A DNA stretch of 64,000 nt from Desmodesmus armatus (taxonomy: Eukaryota; Chlorophyta; Chlorophyceae; Sphaeropleales; Scenedesmaceae): NCBI GenBank assembly GCA_007449985.2, contig VIIQ02000703.1, positions 1 through 64,000 on the forward strand. Reading direction: 5' to 3'. The notes beneath the pieces are model-generated. The model was not told the origin of the DNA. It saw only the letters and a list, made by a program, of their open reading frames with translations, and searched no databases. Both the position numbers and the translations under genes were made by a program. Below are positions 33,801 to 46,312 of the stretch, in pieces (position 1 is the first letter of the stretch; every line of letters starts with the position of its first letter).

Positions 33801-36800
33801 AATAAGCATTGACTGACAACAGCATGAGAGGGGCTGATAATGTCTCTGCCCCCTACCACCCGGCTTACCTTGATCACGATCAGCACCATACGCAGCAGCG
33901 CCCCAACCTTCTCTGCCGCCATGCAGAAGTAGAGGGCACGCAGGCACAGCAGCAGCAGCTCCAGCGCCACCAAGATGATGAAAAGCTACAGCAGCACATG
34001 ACAAACACGGAGCCATCACAAGCAGAACTCCTGTAGTGCACACTACTTGTAATGCATGCCATGCATATATTTTCTCTGCAGGTCGCAGTACCTGCTATCG
34101 TGACGAAATCACCGGCTGTGTGCACACCATCCAGCAGCACTGCAGCCGCGCACCTCATGGTTGAGCCTGCTGATGTGCAGCAGGAAGAGCATGGCGATGA
34201 TGATGATGCTGGCGCAGTCAAAGTAGTTCCAGGGGCTGTTGAAGTAATCCTGCTTGTACGTCACCATCTGCTTGGCCTCATCAGCAGCCTGCAGCCAGCA
34301 GCACAACACATCACGGTGCCACATGATTTACCATCTGTAAGTTTTGTGTCAACAGGATATGCGCCCAATGTGTTGCACCAGCTTTGATTACTTGTACCTA
34401 GAATGCACTTTGCGTGTGTTCAATGATGACTGCCGACCTACTGCAAGCCCCATACAGCGCCCTTCATGAGGCTCCAGGGTCTGGTGCATACTGCATCAAG
34501 AAGCAGCCAAGTGGCCAGGTCAGCCCCCCCCCCCTGCTTATCGCACCTGGCCAAACATCATGATCATGAGGATGCACTCCAGCGCCACGGCTGCCCTGCC
34601 CTGAGGATGTGCGATCAGCTCACTGGTCGTCCATGACGGGTCGTTGCCATACACAGCCACCGACATGTAGGCCAGGAACAGGATGAAGTAGGCCAGGAAC
34701 TGCACAAACTGTTGGACAGACAGGCGGAGACAAAGGCGCAGTTGGAGGCCATGCTGAGCGCTTATCAGGGCATGCGACGTTGATTGCCAACGCTGCCCAA
34801 GCGCATGGACCTGATTGTGTTGAGCCCATGCACTGCTGTGCATAGGGCTGGGTGTGTGCAGCTCAGTGCACATGGACAGCATGATAGCACAAACATTGAA
34901 TTTACGCAATGCTGTGTTCACCAAGTGCAGTCCTGTTGCTTATCACCATAGCTGGCTTTGCATCATGCTTACCTGCATGAGCAGGAATGCCTTGGCAAAG
35001 CTCTCCCACTTGACCTGCAGGCAGCGCAAGCAGTGCCAGTGGCAGTCAACCGCAACCACGTTGCTGCTCCGTCACAATGCAAATAGCAAGCTACAGACGG
35101 GGCACGTGCAGCTCAGCGCTCGGCCCCAAAACCAACAGCTCTGTATGTGGTAAAAGCAACGTGAGCCGCCGCCTCTTGCTTGTCAGCTGTACATCAACAA
35201 CCCAATGCCAAAGCACTGATAGCTTAGTCATGGCATGGCAGCAAAGTTGAGATACTTCAAGGCGGCGCCTTCAAGGAGCTACACCAGCACTCACATTGAT
35301 GACCGCCCTGACCAGCTCTTTGCCGTACAGGTCTGCATCCACGTTGGCGGACAGCAGCTGCCGCAGCAGGTTGCCTCTACTGCTGGACCTGATCTCAGCA
35401 GCATGTGCCACTGGCACCAGCTTGCTGGATGCTGACACCTGGACACGCTGCCTGCAGCATAGCCATGGCACACAAGGGGCATTTACAGAACGTGTTGGCC
35501 AATAAAACAGTGGCGTGTTGCTGCAGGACCCAATGGAAACGTTTTGCACATCTTGCAAGACGAGAGTAATGCCAACTGCATTCCTGAGGCACATACGACA
35601 CCCTTCTGGACCTGGCTAGCCTTGCAGTCGTGGGTTCAGCGCACATTAAAGGCGTGCATGCTAGCCCAACCCAGCTCCACCCCCGCACCTCAGGCGTAGG
35701 CCCTGCCGCGCCCACAGCCACAGCCAGCTTGCACCAAGGTGCCGCAGAGACCACAGCACCGGCCACATGAGCAGCGCCACGATGCTGTCCCTCCAGCTGG
35801 AGTGCTTCACCAGCACGTCCAGGGCATCCAGCAGGGCCTGTCGGCTGCTGATGGCATCGTGCCACAGCTTGCCGGTGTGGCCGTGCTGCACAAGCATGAC
35901 AGACAGCAGGAACAATGGACGATGGGGTCAGCAAGGACAGCCTATCGGTGCCCACAAGAAAATGGTTGAAGTTGATCCGATTTGTCACCAGCTGGAGCTG
36001 ATGCAGCCCTGCCCGTCTGCACGGCGAGTTATGCTGCACCCAACTCTATAGATGAGCGTTGCTGCGTGGCAGACGACACATGTCATGCCAGCGCTTGGCA
36101 GCATGCTGTACTAGTGCTGCACCAAGGTTGTATCAGTGGGGCATGTGCATCCCTTTCACAACCCCTCCCACTGCGACCCAACCCACCACTGAGCACTTGT
36201 AGATGACCTCTGTGTTGTGGACCAGCAGAGAGTCCACCTCCACCTCCCCGTTGTCAATCATGGGCAGATGCTTCAGCAGGCGCCGGCAGGTGCGCTTGTG
36301 CTGCAAGATGGAAACCAACAGGCAGCCAAGCATCAAGGATTTACACCGCCAGCCGCCAGAAGCCTTTTGCTGACTGACGGTGGAGTGTGCGTGCTTCAGC
36401 AATGTGGCACTGACGATGAGGTTTACCGCCGCTAATGGTGACCATACATCAAGGGTGCATTGCAGGCTTGTCAAACGGAAGACCATTCAAGGGCCTGTGT
36501 CTTGTGCATTGTTGTATCTGTCAAGGCACCCACACACTGCGACCCAAGAGCTCACCTGCGCGTCGTGAATCAGAGCCTGCAGCGCCTCATACATGTGCAG
36601 CACCACTGACACCTTGCTGAAGCGCCCCTCCAGCAGAGCATCCACCACTAGCCGCACACACTGCGCTTGTTGGCTGGCCATCGCCACCTGCAGCAGGTCT
36701 GCACGCTGCGTGGCTGCCCCAGACATGCGCTTCTTGACAGTGGGTGGCCGCTGCAATAGCTGCTGCTGCACTGCATGCTGCTGCTTGCTGCGCGCGGAAG

Positions 36801-39800
36801 TCTTGTTGCCGTCCCTGCAGCACAACAATAACATGTCAGTTGAATTATCTTTGAGAGCAAGGCTAGTTGATGCCGACAACCCCTGTCAAATGGGGTGCTG
36901 GCCGGCTGGCAGGACATGGTGACCGGCATGTTGTGCGCAGGACAGCCCCATGCCGTACACCCATCATTTCCAACAGCGACATACAGCTCTGCACTACCTA
37001 TGACAGTGCCGAGCGATGCAGATCATGTGTGTCACGTTTTGGTGCAAGGTGTGCCACAGTACAGCTGGCAAGTCAAAGTCAACCCCAGCAGCCCTCACCT
37101 CCAGCTCGCCCACTTTGCCAGCAGTCTCCTTTTGGAGGCAGCCAGGCCATCGAACCTGAACAGTCAATCACATCACAGCACATGCGTATGGGCGCAGTCA
37201 AAAGTGAGACATGGTAAACATCACAAGGAAGGCAGGTGCTCTTAGGCTGTCTTGGCTTGCATGCAGACAGTACCTCACACTCAACGGCAAGTTTGCTAGG
37301 AGATCAAAGCCTGCCCAGCATGTCGTCAGCTGCCGTAGGAACCCTACTGTGCCTGGCACCTACTTGGAATTGGCAGAGGCAGCCGAGAAGGCCGACTTGA
37401 ACTCGCTGGCATCCATGCCCATGCCGTTTGCTGCAGCGCGGATGTCTGCCGGGTCTGGCGCTGCGTCTGCCGTTGCGGCCCTGCTGCTGCTCATGCGAGT
37501 GAGGGACGACGCCAGGCGCATCATGAAGGCGCGGGCTGAGCCCTGCTTTGACGGTGGCTCCGAGCTGCTGCCGTTGTAGCCATGCCTTGCGCTGTCGGCT
37601 CCTGAGCTACCGGCCCCCTGCTCTGCACTGGACAGTGTCACCAGGAGGTGGTCGTGCACACCTCCAGCTGTGGTCACTGTCGCCATGGCAGCTGGCGAGG
37701 TGTCAGAGGAGCTGCTTTGACCATTTGGCATGGGCCCGAGCGCTGCTGCGTCAATGACACTCAGCATCGGCAGCGGCGCACTGTAGCTGTGCTCCTCACG
37801 TGCTTCAGCTGCAGGAGGTTGCGCTCTGTCCTGTGTTGTCCTCCGCCGTGAGAGCCATCGGTTGCTGACAAGCGCTGCCATCTGCCGTGCCATGGAGTCC
37901 CGCTGGGGCTGCTGTTCGTCCTGCACGTGCAGCTGCTGGCGCGGTGACAGCGGGGGCAGAGAGCTGCCGCTGCCTTGCCGATGCAGCGAGTGCCCCTGCG
38001 CTGACGCAGCTGCTGCGTCGCTGGCACGCGGCGAGCCCTCCTGCTGCTGTGAGCCACGAGCTGAGCGCAGCAGGTTGTTCAGGAAGGCGTTGGGGGACGG
38101 AGACGGGCTGTACCCTGCTGAAGGTGTGACAGAGTCGGAGCCCCGACTGGCTCGTGGGTCACCCAATGCCGCTAGGTCTGGGTCATACCTGGGCGACAGC
38201 TGTGCAAAGCGTGTGAAGTCTTTCCTGGGGCTGTCAGGAACGCTGTCTGCGGTGCCGCGATGGGTTGCTGCGCCTGCTGTGAGTGCTGCCGCTGCTGCTG
38301 CAAGAGAGACGGTGCTGCGCCGGGAGGCGGCGTCCCCTGAGCCCCGTTCGTCGACACTCTGCGCCCGGGAGTGTGACTCCTCGTGCAACGTGTCCAGCAC
38401 AGGCAGCTGAGCACCCATCCGTGCATTGCGTGACACCGAGGGGCTCAGCATGCGCGTGGGGGTTGTGGATGGGGAGTTGGTGGACCGAGGGCTGTCAGGA
38501 CCAAGGCCCGGGCTGTACATACCCCCTGTACCCCCTGACCCATCTGAATCCAGACCCCCGCTGCCCGAGCGGCCCATGCTGATGAATGTGTTACTGCCGG
38601 GGTCACTGGTATCTTGACCCTGCAGCATGCTGCTGCCGTTGAAGCTGCTCTGCCCTGCAGCTGACATCAGCAGCGAGCTAGCTGCTGCCTTGGTTGAGCC
38701 GCCTGGCAGCTGCAGTTGCTGCTGCCGTTGCTGCCTGAGCTGCTGCTGCTGGCGGCCAGGGTCCCTGCCTGCCTGCTGTGGCTGCTGCGGCTGTGATGCG
38801 CTGAACGCAAGCACCGTCTTGATGTCAGCGACGCTGTGCGTCCACCTCGAGTTGCGGGGCGTGCTGATGACAGACCCGTCTAGGAAGCTGCCCTTGTCTG
38901 CGCTATCGCCGTAGCTGCCGCTGCGCTTGTGGCCACGCTCGCCCAGCAGGCGGTCAGCCGTGCTGCGCCTGCCTAGCGAGCTGCTGCCACGGCCGGAGGA
39001 TGACGGGACCTTGGCCCTGTCATGTGGGTGGATGACGTAATCCTCCAGGCCTAGCCCGATGACGGACCCTGCTGCAGGTGCTGCTGCTGAGGGCACCAGG
39101 CTGGGCTGGTAGGCATGCAGCGCTGAGTGCTGCGGCGTGGACTCTGCGCTGGTCCTGCGGCGCCGCTCGTGCCTGCTCGCGTTGGCTGCTGCTGCAGCAT
39201 CTGAGTCCGTCTTCCGCAAGAGAGCTGCTGGCAGGGTGGTGACTGTTGGCCGAGCGAAAATGGGCCCAAAGTGAAGCTGCAGGGCACAGCACACAACAAA
39301 TCAGCTGCCTCGGGCATGAGGCTACAACAAACCAGCTGCCTAGCACATGATGGTGGCATCACATGCCAAATGGTTCAACCAGCGAGCTGCTGACGCCCTC
39401 ATGTGATCATCGAGCTGGCAGGCACCACTGCATGCGCGAAGCTACATAGCAGGACAAGGGTACTGGGTGCCTGTGCAGCGCTTTTCCTTGGACTCACCAG
39501 CCAGCCCATCTTCTCAAACATGGGCAGCAGCAGGCTCATGATGGCAGCATTGCCGTCTGCAGCTGCCTGCATGACCAGCAGCTGCAGCACCGACGCATCC
39601 TGCAATGCTCCGTTCTGTAGGTGCCAATTGAGGGTGGCCTCCAGCTTGTGCATCTACATACGCAGGGCAACAAGCAAGGCAACATAGTCACATCAGTTGC
39701 AAAACAGTTGCGGCTTTGCCTAATTGCACAGTGAGTGGGTGGTCGGTGAGAATTTGGGCGCCTGTGGGTAACCCCAAACAATGGTTGCAGACGGGCGGCA

Positions 39801-40536
39801 TGAGATGCTCTCAAAGTTGCCACGTGCATGTGTCTGTGCTGAGTGTGACCCAGCGGACTTGCGTATCGCCCTGTGTAGCAGGAGCTGTCCCTGAACAGCT
39901 GCTGGTGGGGCCTGGTGGGGCTCCCAGGTGTACTAACATTGTGCATCCTGGCATCACGCGCACCTCACCGCTTCTGTTGTTAGAAACAAGCATATCAAAC
40001 AAACAAAATACAAGGCAGCAGCGCCCACCTTGTTGTGCTTCTTGCATGAGTAGTACAGGCCACAGAAGGCGGCGGAGTACTGGCGGTAGATGCTGGGGTC
40101 CACCTGATGTAAGGTCCCATGGCGGCAGCAGCAACAAGCATGCGCTCTTCAGCTGAACATGAGTTACCGACGCCTCCAATCATGACTACTTGAATGCAGC
40201 GACACTACTCCGTCAGTAGGGTTATAGTAGGGCCCTTGACTCAATGTGCGTACATCCCAACAGTTTGTTGTCAACAACAGTGCAGGTGCAGCAGCAGCAG
40301 CAGCCATGCCCAAGCCTGACTTGCCTGCAAAATCGACAGTGTCCCATCGTAGCTGCAGGAGATCAGGCTCAGCTCCTTCCTGCTGGCACTGCTGCCATCC
40401 TTGCTGCCGGCTGAGCTCATGGGCGTGGGCGCAGGGCATGTGCTGCTGCGGCTGCTCCAGCTGCAGCTGCTGACCAGACCCTCATGCACCTGCACAGGGA
40501 CAAGCACAGTGCCCTTTGCCATGACGCCGTGCACCA

Positions 40537-40620
<84 letters not shown>

Positions 40621-43600
40621 TGACACTTTGCCCCGGCATCAAGCTGGCCGCATACTAAGCAAGCGCTTCAAGAGCCCAAAGACAGTAAGGCTGAGTGCAG
40701 CACCACTAGAGCTGAAAAGCAGCAGCACACACCTGAGCAGCTGACAGCAGGCAGCTTTGCGGCACATCCCACGCGCTGACGATGCCATCTGCATCGCCAG
40801 CAGCCAGCAGCGTGCCATCTGCAGCCAGGTTCAGCACACACCCCGAAGAGTTGCATGGTTAGACAGCGCTGCACGGCTACATGCTAGCTCATCCCCACAT
40901 CCGCCACAGTCACCTCAAGCAAGCAACAGCAGCCAGTACTGAAAATGAGCAGAGCAAGCTGACAGCCTGATCACAGCAACTACTTACCAAAGTTGAATGC
41001 CAGCGATTTGATGGCAGTGCTGTGCAGTGTGAAGGTTGCCAGTTTGAAGCCAGTCACGTGGCTCCACAGCACAATGTGCCCATCAGCACCCCCAGACACC
41101 ATGGTGGCACCATCTGCAGCACAGTCCAGGGCGCTGACATGCCCGCTGTGGATCTGGTAGCGACACTGCAGGAGACAGCAAGCACACAATGGCAGCGCTC
41201 AGGCGGCAGCTGCATGGGAAGGTGGGTATAACCTGCACAGCATGTTGCAACTGCACCACAACCCCACAACCTTGAACTTCACCTCAGCACAAGCCATCCA
41301 TCCTGCAGACACTCTTGTTGGCTGACAGCAAACACACTGCTACTAAAAATCAACACGCTGTTCCTGCGTCAGCTTGAACCCAGTGCTGGCTCACCATAGA
41401 CTCCTCCATGTCCTCTCCCTCACAGTCCACCACCAACACCCAGCCAGCTGCAGAGCCGACGACCAGCTTGGGCATATCAGGCCCCTTGGTCCAGGTGCAG
41501 CACAGCAGAGGAGCCTCTTGGGTGGTCAGCACCTTAACTGGGTTGTCGCAGTGCCACAGCCATCCCTGCGGGCTGCCAGCGACCCCCACTGAACCCCCTG
41601 CTGCTGCCGGGTCATCTGTGACAGAGTCTATGAGGCTGAGCCGGCCGTGTCCCCCATTGCTGAACCGCCGCGCCTTAGCCTGAGCCGCTGCCGAGGGCGA
41701 GACAGGACCCTCCCTGCCCTGCGGCCAGCGAATGCTGCTGTCCCCGCCTGCCGCACCCTTGCCGTGCTGCAGTGCGTCAAAGTCCACGCTGACAAAGTTG
41801 GGGCTGGCTGGCGCGCTGTCGTCGACGCTCTCGCGGGAAGACAGCATGGAGCGGTTGGAGTGCTGACGTGTCAGCGGATCGAGCCCACTGAGGCCCCTGA
41901 CGGTGCCCTGCGCCTTGAGCGCGGCGGGGCGCACGCTGGGGTCGAACTCCCAGAGGTGCAGGACACCTGTCTGGGTGTTCTTGCGCTCAACGCCTGCAAG
42001 GGCAACGCGCCCCAGGCCCCTGCACGCGCTGATGCCCAGAACGATCATGTCAATCTTGGTTGACACGCCCACATGTTGCTCCCACGGGGCAGCTGATGCT
42101 GCAGCTGGTGCTGCGGGCCATGTGCCAGTTGCTGCATAGCCAGCCCCTGCTGTGCCTGGGTACCCTGCAGGTGCTGCAGGACAACTGCCAGCCCCTGCAG
42201 TTGCGCTGGCGCCACCAAGGGGGGTAGCGGTACCAGGAGAGCAGCTCATGACGGTGACATTACCCTCCCGTTTGGCTGCCGCCACTATGCCGCCATCAAA
42301 GCAGCAGCATACCACGCTGTTGCCGATTGCCATGCCAGTAGGAACAGCGGCAGTGCTATCCGGCGGCAGCAGCAGCAGCTGCCCAGATTGGTCAGCACAC
42401 AGCACCCCGTCCGGCATGCCAGCATGCCTGCCTGCCAGCGATGCCAGCCGCTCTGGCTGCTTGCTGAGACTGGTCTGCATGTAGCTATCATTGCAGCTGC
42501 TGCGGGTGCTTGGGGGGCGCAGAGGCACACACGCCAGCAGTCTCTCCTTGAGCATGGTGACATCCATGCGCTTCAGCCCCGGTGCCTCAGCACAGTGCTG
42601 CCGTGCCCTCCCTCCCCTGCTGCCTCCTCCTCAGCTGCTGCTGCCGCTGCCGTCCCTGCTGCCAGCCCATCCAGCCGCGCGGCCTGCCTGATCTTGCTGC
42701 CGCTGCTGGTGGTGGTGCTGCTGCTGAGGATGACAACATCATGCACGATCAGGAGGTTGTCGTCGCCTACGGTGCAGATGCGCTTGCCGTCGCTGCTCCA
42801 GCAGCAGCCGCGCACGAGCTTTGTGTGCTCGTGGATGCTGAGCATGCAGCTGCGGGTGCTAAGGTCCCACAGCACCATTCGGGCATCATCTGCTGTGGAC
42901 ACGAGCTTGCTGGCGTCTGGCGACAGGGCAACACAGCGCACCTTGTAGCCATCCGCATGGCGGGAGGGCAGCTGCAGCAGCTGCTGGCTGTCGCTGCTGC
43001 ATGGCAGCACCACGTGCACCTTGCCTGTGCGTGTGCCGGCTGCCAGCACAGCGCCATCAGCGGCAATGCTCAGGCATGTGATCTGCTCCCTCCCTGCTTG
43101 CCCCAGCTGCCATTCTGCTGCAAGCTTAGCAAGCCCAGGCGGACCAGCTATGCAGCAGCTGTTGCTGCGGTGCGGCGGCGCGGGAGCACTGCAGGCTGCT
43201 GCTGCTGCCACTGCTTCAGGGTCTGCCAATGTTGAAAGATCCCATAGCAGCAGTTTGCCATCACTGCCCCCCGTTGCCGCCCAACGTCCATCTGCTGACA
43301 GGCAGCAAGCCTTCACCTGTGTGCTGGGACTGTGCCCCTGCAGTGCGTGCCTGATGACCTGCAGATCGCTTGCTGCACTGACGCTGCCCTGCTGCTGCAC
43401 CTGCTGCTGTCCATCCCGAACCTGCCAGACAAACACCTGCCCACCCCTGCCTGCGCTGAGGATGGTGTTGCCATCAGGAGTAAGGGCTACGTCGCGCACC
43501 TCCACTGTGTGCAGGAAAACAGGAAGCCATACAGCACAGCAGGAAAACATGCAGATCAGCGCTGTTGATGGAATGGCTGAGAGTCTGTGCGACCACTGCA

Positions 43601-44585
43601 TCCACAGGACAAGGCTATTGCTGCCGTGACAGCTGCCACCATGACAAACACTGCCAGGGTGCTGATGCATGCAAGGGACTGGCTGGACAGCAGCTGTTAT
43701 GCCGATTGCAGACCGACCAGGCAAGCAGCTGCAGCCATCATGCTTTGACTGTGCTCGCAAAAATGTTGAAGAGCTGGTTGATGAGCTCTTGCCTGTGTGT
43801 CCCTCCAGGAAGGCGAACTTTCCCAGGAACTGTAGCTCGATGGCAGGGGCCATGGGGTCGCCATACACTGCCACATGAGATAGTGAGGGAGTAAAGGCGT
43901 TGCTGCAGCGCTTGGGCCCTTTGGTCTGCTGCCACACGCATGCTGCTGTGGCTGTGTTGAACACCGCGACACTGTTGGTGCTGGTGCTGCACACCACAGT
44001 GTTCGGTTGCCCGGCAGCGCTGCAGGGAGGTCCATACGCTGCGTGTGCTGGGCCGTGTTCAGCTGCAGTTGCTGCAGCTTCGGGGGCCTCTGTGTGCCAG
44101 GCAATGCTGACACATGTTGTGCCATGCGTGGTCAGCCGCTGAGCCTCGTAGCAGTGCTCCAGGTGGTCGCCGCACAGCCTTGCCACCCGCTCGCTGGTCA
44201 CATGCCCGGCCTCTGCGAGACAGCAGGTGGTGGCACGGTGAAACTGTCCATGATCATGGAAACAACAGCCACGCCTTTATGCCTACTGTAAGGTTTCAAC
44301 GTGCAACTTTGCTGTGCAGGAGTTTTGTGCTTGCATGGTAGCGTGCAGAGCAGCTGCAGTTGTAGGCAGGCTGTGCTGGGTGCGACCCTGCTTTGAAGCT
44401 TGCTGCGGGGCTGTGCGCTCACCATGGAAAGGCTGAGGGGCTTGAAGTCCCGTGAAGACACGAGATGCTGGTATGGTGCTGTCAAGCATGCTTTTGGCCC
44501 TGAACGCTGTGACAGCTGAGGGGGACCTGTCGGTGCCTGGCGCTGACGCGCCCAGCTGCTCCCTTTGCCCATGCCGTTCCCTCAT
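30851..44585 (-). CDS. WD40-repeat / TRP-like cation channel fusion
   Basis: About 25 exons, about 2,600 aa. Exons 44423-44585 and 43793-44212 and the long 42573-43504, about 41395-42567 and 40988-41165 stretches encode WD40 repeats (TVEVRDVALTPDGNTILSAG, LVSTADDARMVLWDLSTRSC). 37364-39276 is a Ser/Gln/Gly-rich linker. From 40489 down to the stop every junction is phase-consistent: 40325-40489, 40029-40103, 39498-39653, then a run down to 30851-31009. Hydrophobic helices lie in 34547-34708, 34154-34288, 33869-33985 and 33317-33490. The pore exon 32813-32976 reads LQLFTIMFGDIQF, followed by a long S6 ending VLVNLLIA, then IVDETYGVV, the TRP/polycystin pattern. The C-terminus is a coiled coil (VGGLSQQVESV...). 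Role: probable membrane cation channel with a beta-propeller scaffold. Two introns appear to be GC-AG (43791, 40323). The frame is unresolved at about 42573 and about 40855. Confidence 0.85.
40540..40618. repeat. (GA)n microsatellite, about 79 bp
   Basis: Uninterrupted GA dinucleotides lie in the channel-gene intron just upstream (in transcript sense, CT repeats) of the exon starting at 40489. On the transcript it is a 39-unit CT tract, about 50 nt before the acceptor, so it may serve as a pyrimidine tract. Confidence 0.97.
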
Positions 44586-45190
44586 GTCAGCTTCCGGTGC
44601 TGTGTGACTGTGCTATGTAGATGTGTTCATATGGGCTGCTTCCTTGGTGCGAAAAGGGTGGCCAGTGTCCATCATCTGCTGCTGTGCTTTGGTGGTGTCC
44701 ACAGCCAGCCTATGACAGGCCAGCTCGTAACAAGAGAAGATTTCAGCAGAACCTGATGGTATTGGAGCACTCGCACGGAAGTACCTGGAGCACCTCGCAA
44801 CTGCTCTGAGCTGTCAAGTCAAAAGCTCAACTGCTGTTCGCGTAAAACAGGGATCGCAAGCTGATTTTTGTGTTCCAAGCACTGTGCTGCACTCATTACT
44901 TGTTGTTCGTAAGTGATCGTTAATGCAATCGTGATCTTGCGTCAGAGCAACCCCACAACAGCAGGTTGTAGGAAGCTGCTACATACAGCTCTTGGCAGGC
45001 AGCTAGGCACTCCCACAGGTAATCCTATCAACCTATCAATGTGCATGATGTTCAGCTGCGCACAGCGCTCATCATGGCATTGAGAGTGTCCTGCTGCTGT
45101 CGGGTGACTCATGTCTCACCTATGTCTCACCCCAACGTGGGCTGACTGCTGCTCGCTGTATGCAGGGCCCAAAAACAGCAAGCAGCACGC
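44586..45190. promoter_or_regulatory. Divergent promoter region, channel gene / SGNH hydrolase
   Basis: Start codons at 44585 (minus) and 45191 (plus) are 605 bp apart. The middle (44820-45000) is noticeably more AT-rich than the flanking coding sequence. A shared regulatory region is inferred from arrangement only; no named motif is assigned. Confidence 0.45.
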
Positions 45191-46312
45191 ATGGCACAGG
45201 TTGCAGCTGAACAGGCAGCGCAGGGCGATCGCAGGCCCGTCATATGCCTTGGAGACAGTCACACCAGGGGCTTTTATGGAGCTTCCTGGCTCAACCTCCT
45301 GCGCCCCCAGTTTCCCCACCTGCGCTTCATAAACGCCGGCCGTGATGGAGAGCCCAGCGAAAGCATCGCAGCACGCCTGCCACCCCTCCTGGAGGCACAC
45401 CCAGACCCTGCAGCTGTGCTGCTGTTCTCTGGCAGCAACGACTGCATTGCGCAGGAGAGCGAGGACCTGCAGGCATGGTACAAAAGGTCATTCTGGCTGT
45501 CCCAGACATGCAGTGAGCAGTATGCCTTGGAAAACCTTGAGAAGAAGCTGCAGTTGGTGCAGGAAAGGGCTCCTGCAGCCAAGGTAAACATGCTGGACTG
45601 CGTGGGTGTGAAGCCTGCTTGCAGCAGACCTTGGCTCGCTCATCGCATACAGCAACAGGCCTACCTCCTGTCTAAGCACAGCACAGACAAGCACGGCACA
45701 TGGAGCATGAAGCATTTATCGCTGGCAGCTGTCATGCTGCAAGCCTCGCAAGCTGTCGAAGCAGTTCTCCAGCCAGCCTGTCGCACACTACTCACCCAGC
45801 TGTTCGGTTGATGCAGTGCTGCTTTGTGTTCGCTGCTGCCTGTGCAGACAATCGTGATCAACTTGCCCGTGATGGTAGAGGACCCCACCCACACAGCCAA
45901 CCAGCGCGCACACAAGTACAGCAATGCAGTGGCAAACCTTGTCAAACAGAAGTACCCTGGGGTCGGTATCGTCGACTTCCAGACAGCATGCAGGCAGTAC
46001 ATGGCCCAGCACAGCCCCAAGTGGCAGCAGGCCATGCAGGACATGCAGCAGCAAGGCAAGGAACCAAGCGATGTCAGCATCAGCAGCACTAGCAGCGCAT
46101 CGTCTGGGGGTCAGCAGCTCGTGCTGAGCAAGTACCGCCTTGCATGGAACATGGCGTGGTCAAAGTTCTACATGAGCATGCTGCGCTGGCGCAGCTGGAA
46201 TGAGATCAGCGCTTACCAGGGGCTGTTGCTGCTCACTGACCAGATCCACATGAATGACACAGCTGCAGGTATCCTGGCTGGTCTTGTGCAGCCACTGCTG
46301 AAGGATGTCTAG
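45191..46312 (+). CDS. SGNH/GDSL-family hydrolase
   Basis: Two exons, 45191-45583 (donor GTAAAC) and 45848-46312 (acceptor GTGCAG), are in phase and give 285 aa. All SGNH blocks are present. Block I is CLGDSHTRGF with the catalytic Ser (about residue 22), block II is INAGRDGE with the oxyanion Gly, block III is FSGSNDC with Asn, and block V is LTDQIHMND with the Asp-x-x-His pair near the C-terminus. The family comprises esterases and lipases acting on lipid or carbohydrate esters; the substrate cannot be predicted. There is no clear signal peptide, so a soluble cytosolic enzyme is likely. A Ser-rich loop (SISSTSSASSGG) interrupts the second half. The ATG at 45191 is the first in frame. Confidence 0.9.

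Noticed and set aside
37862..38410. 182-codon plus-strand frame and others over 37.3-39.3 kb
   Set aside because: They are antisense shadows of the 1.9-kb Ser/Gln-rich exon of the channel gene.
41647..43629. Several plus-strand frames of 100-217 codons
   Set aside because: They are antisense shadows of the WD40 exons; the minus-strand frame has clear WD repeats and matching splice sites.
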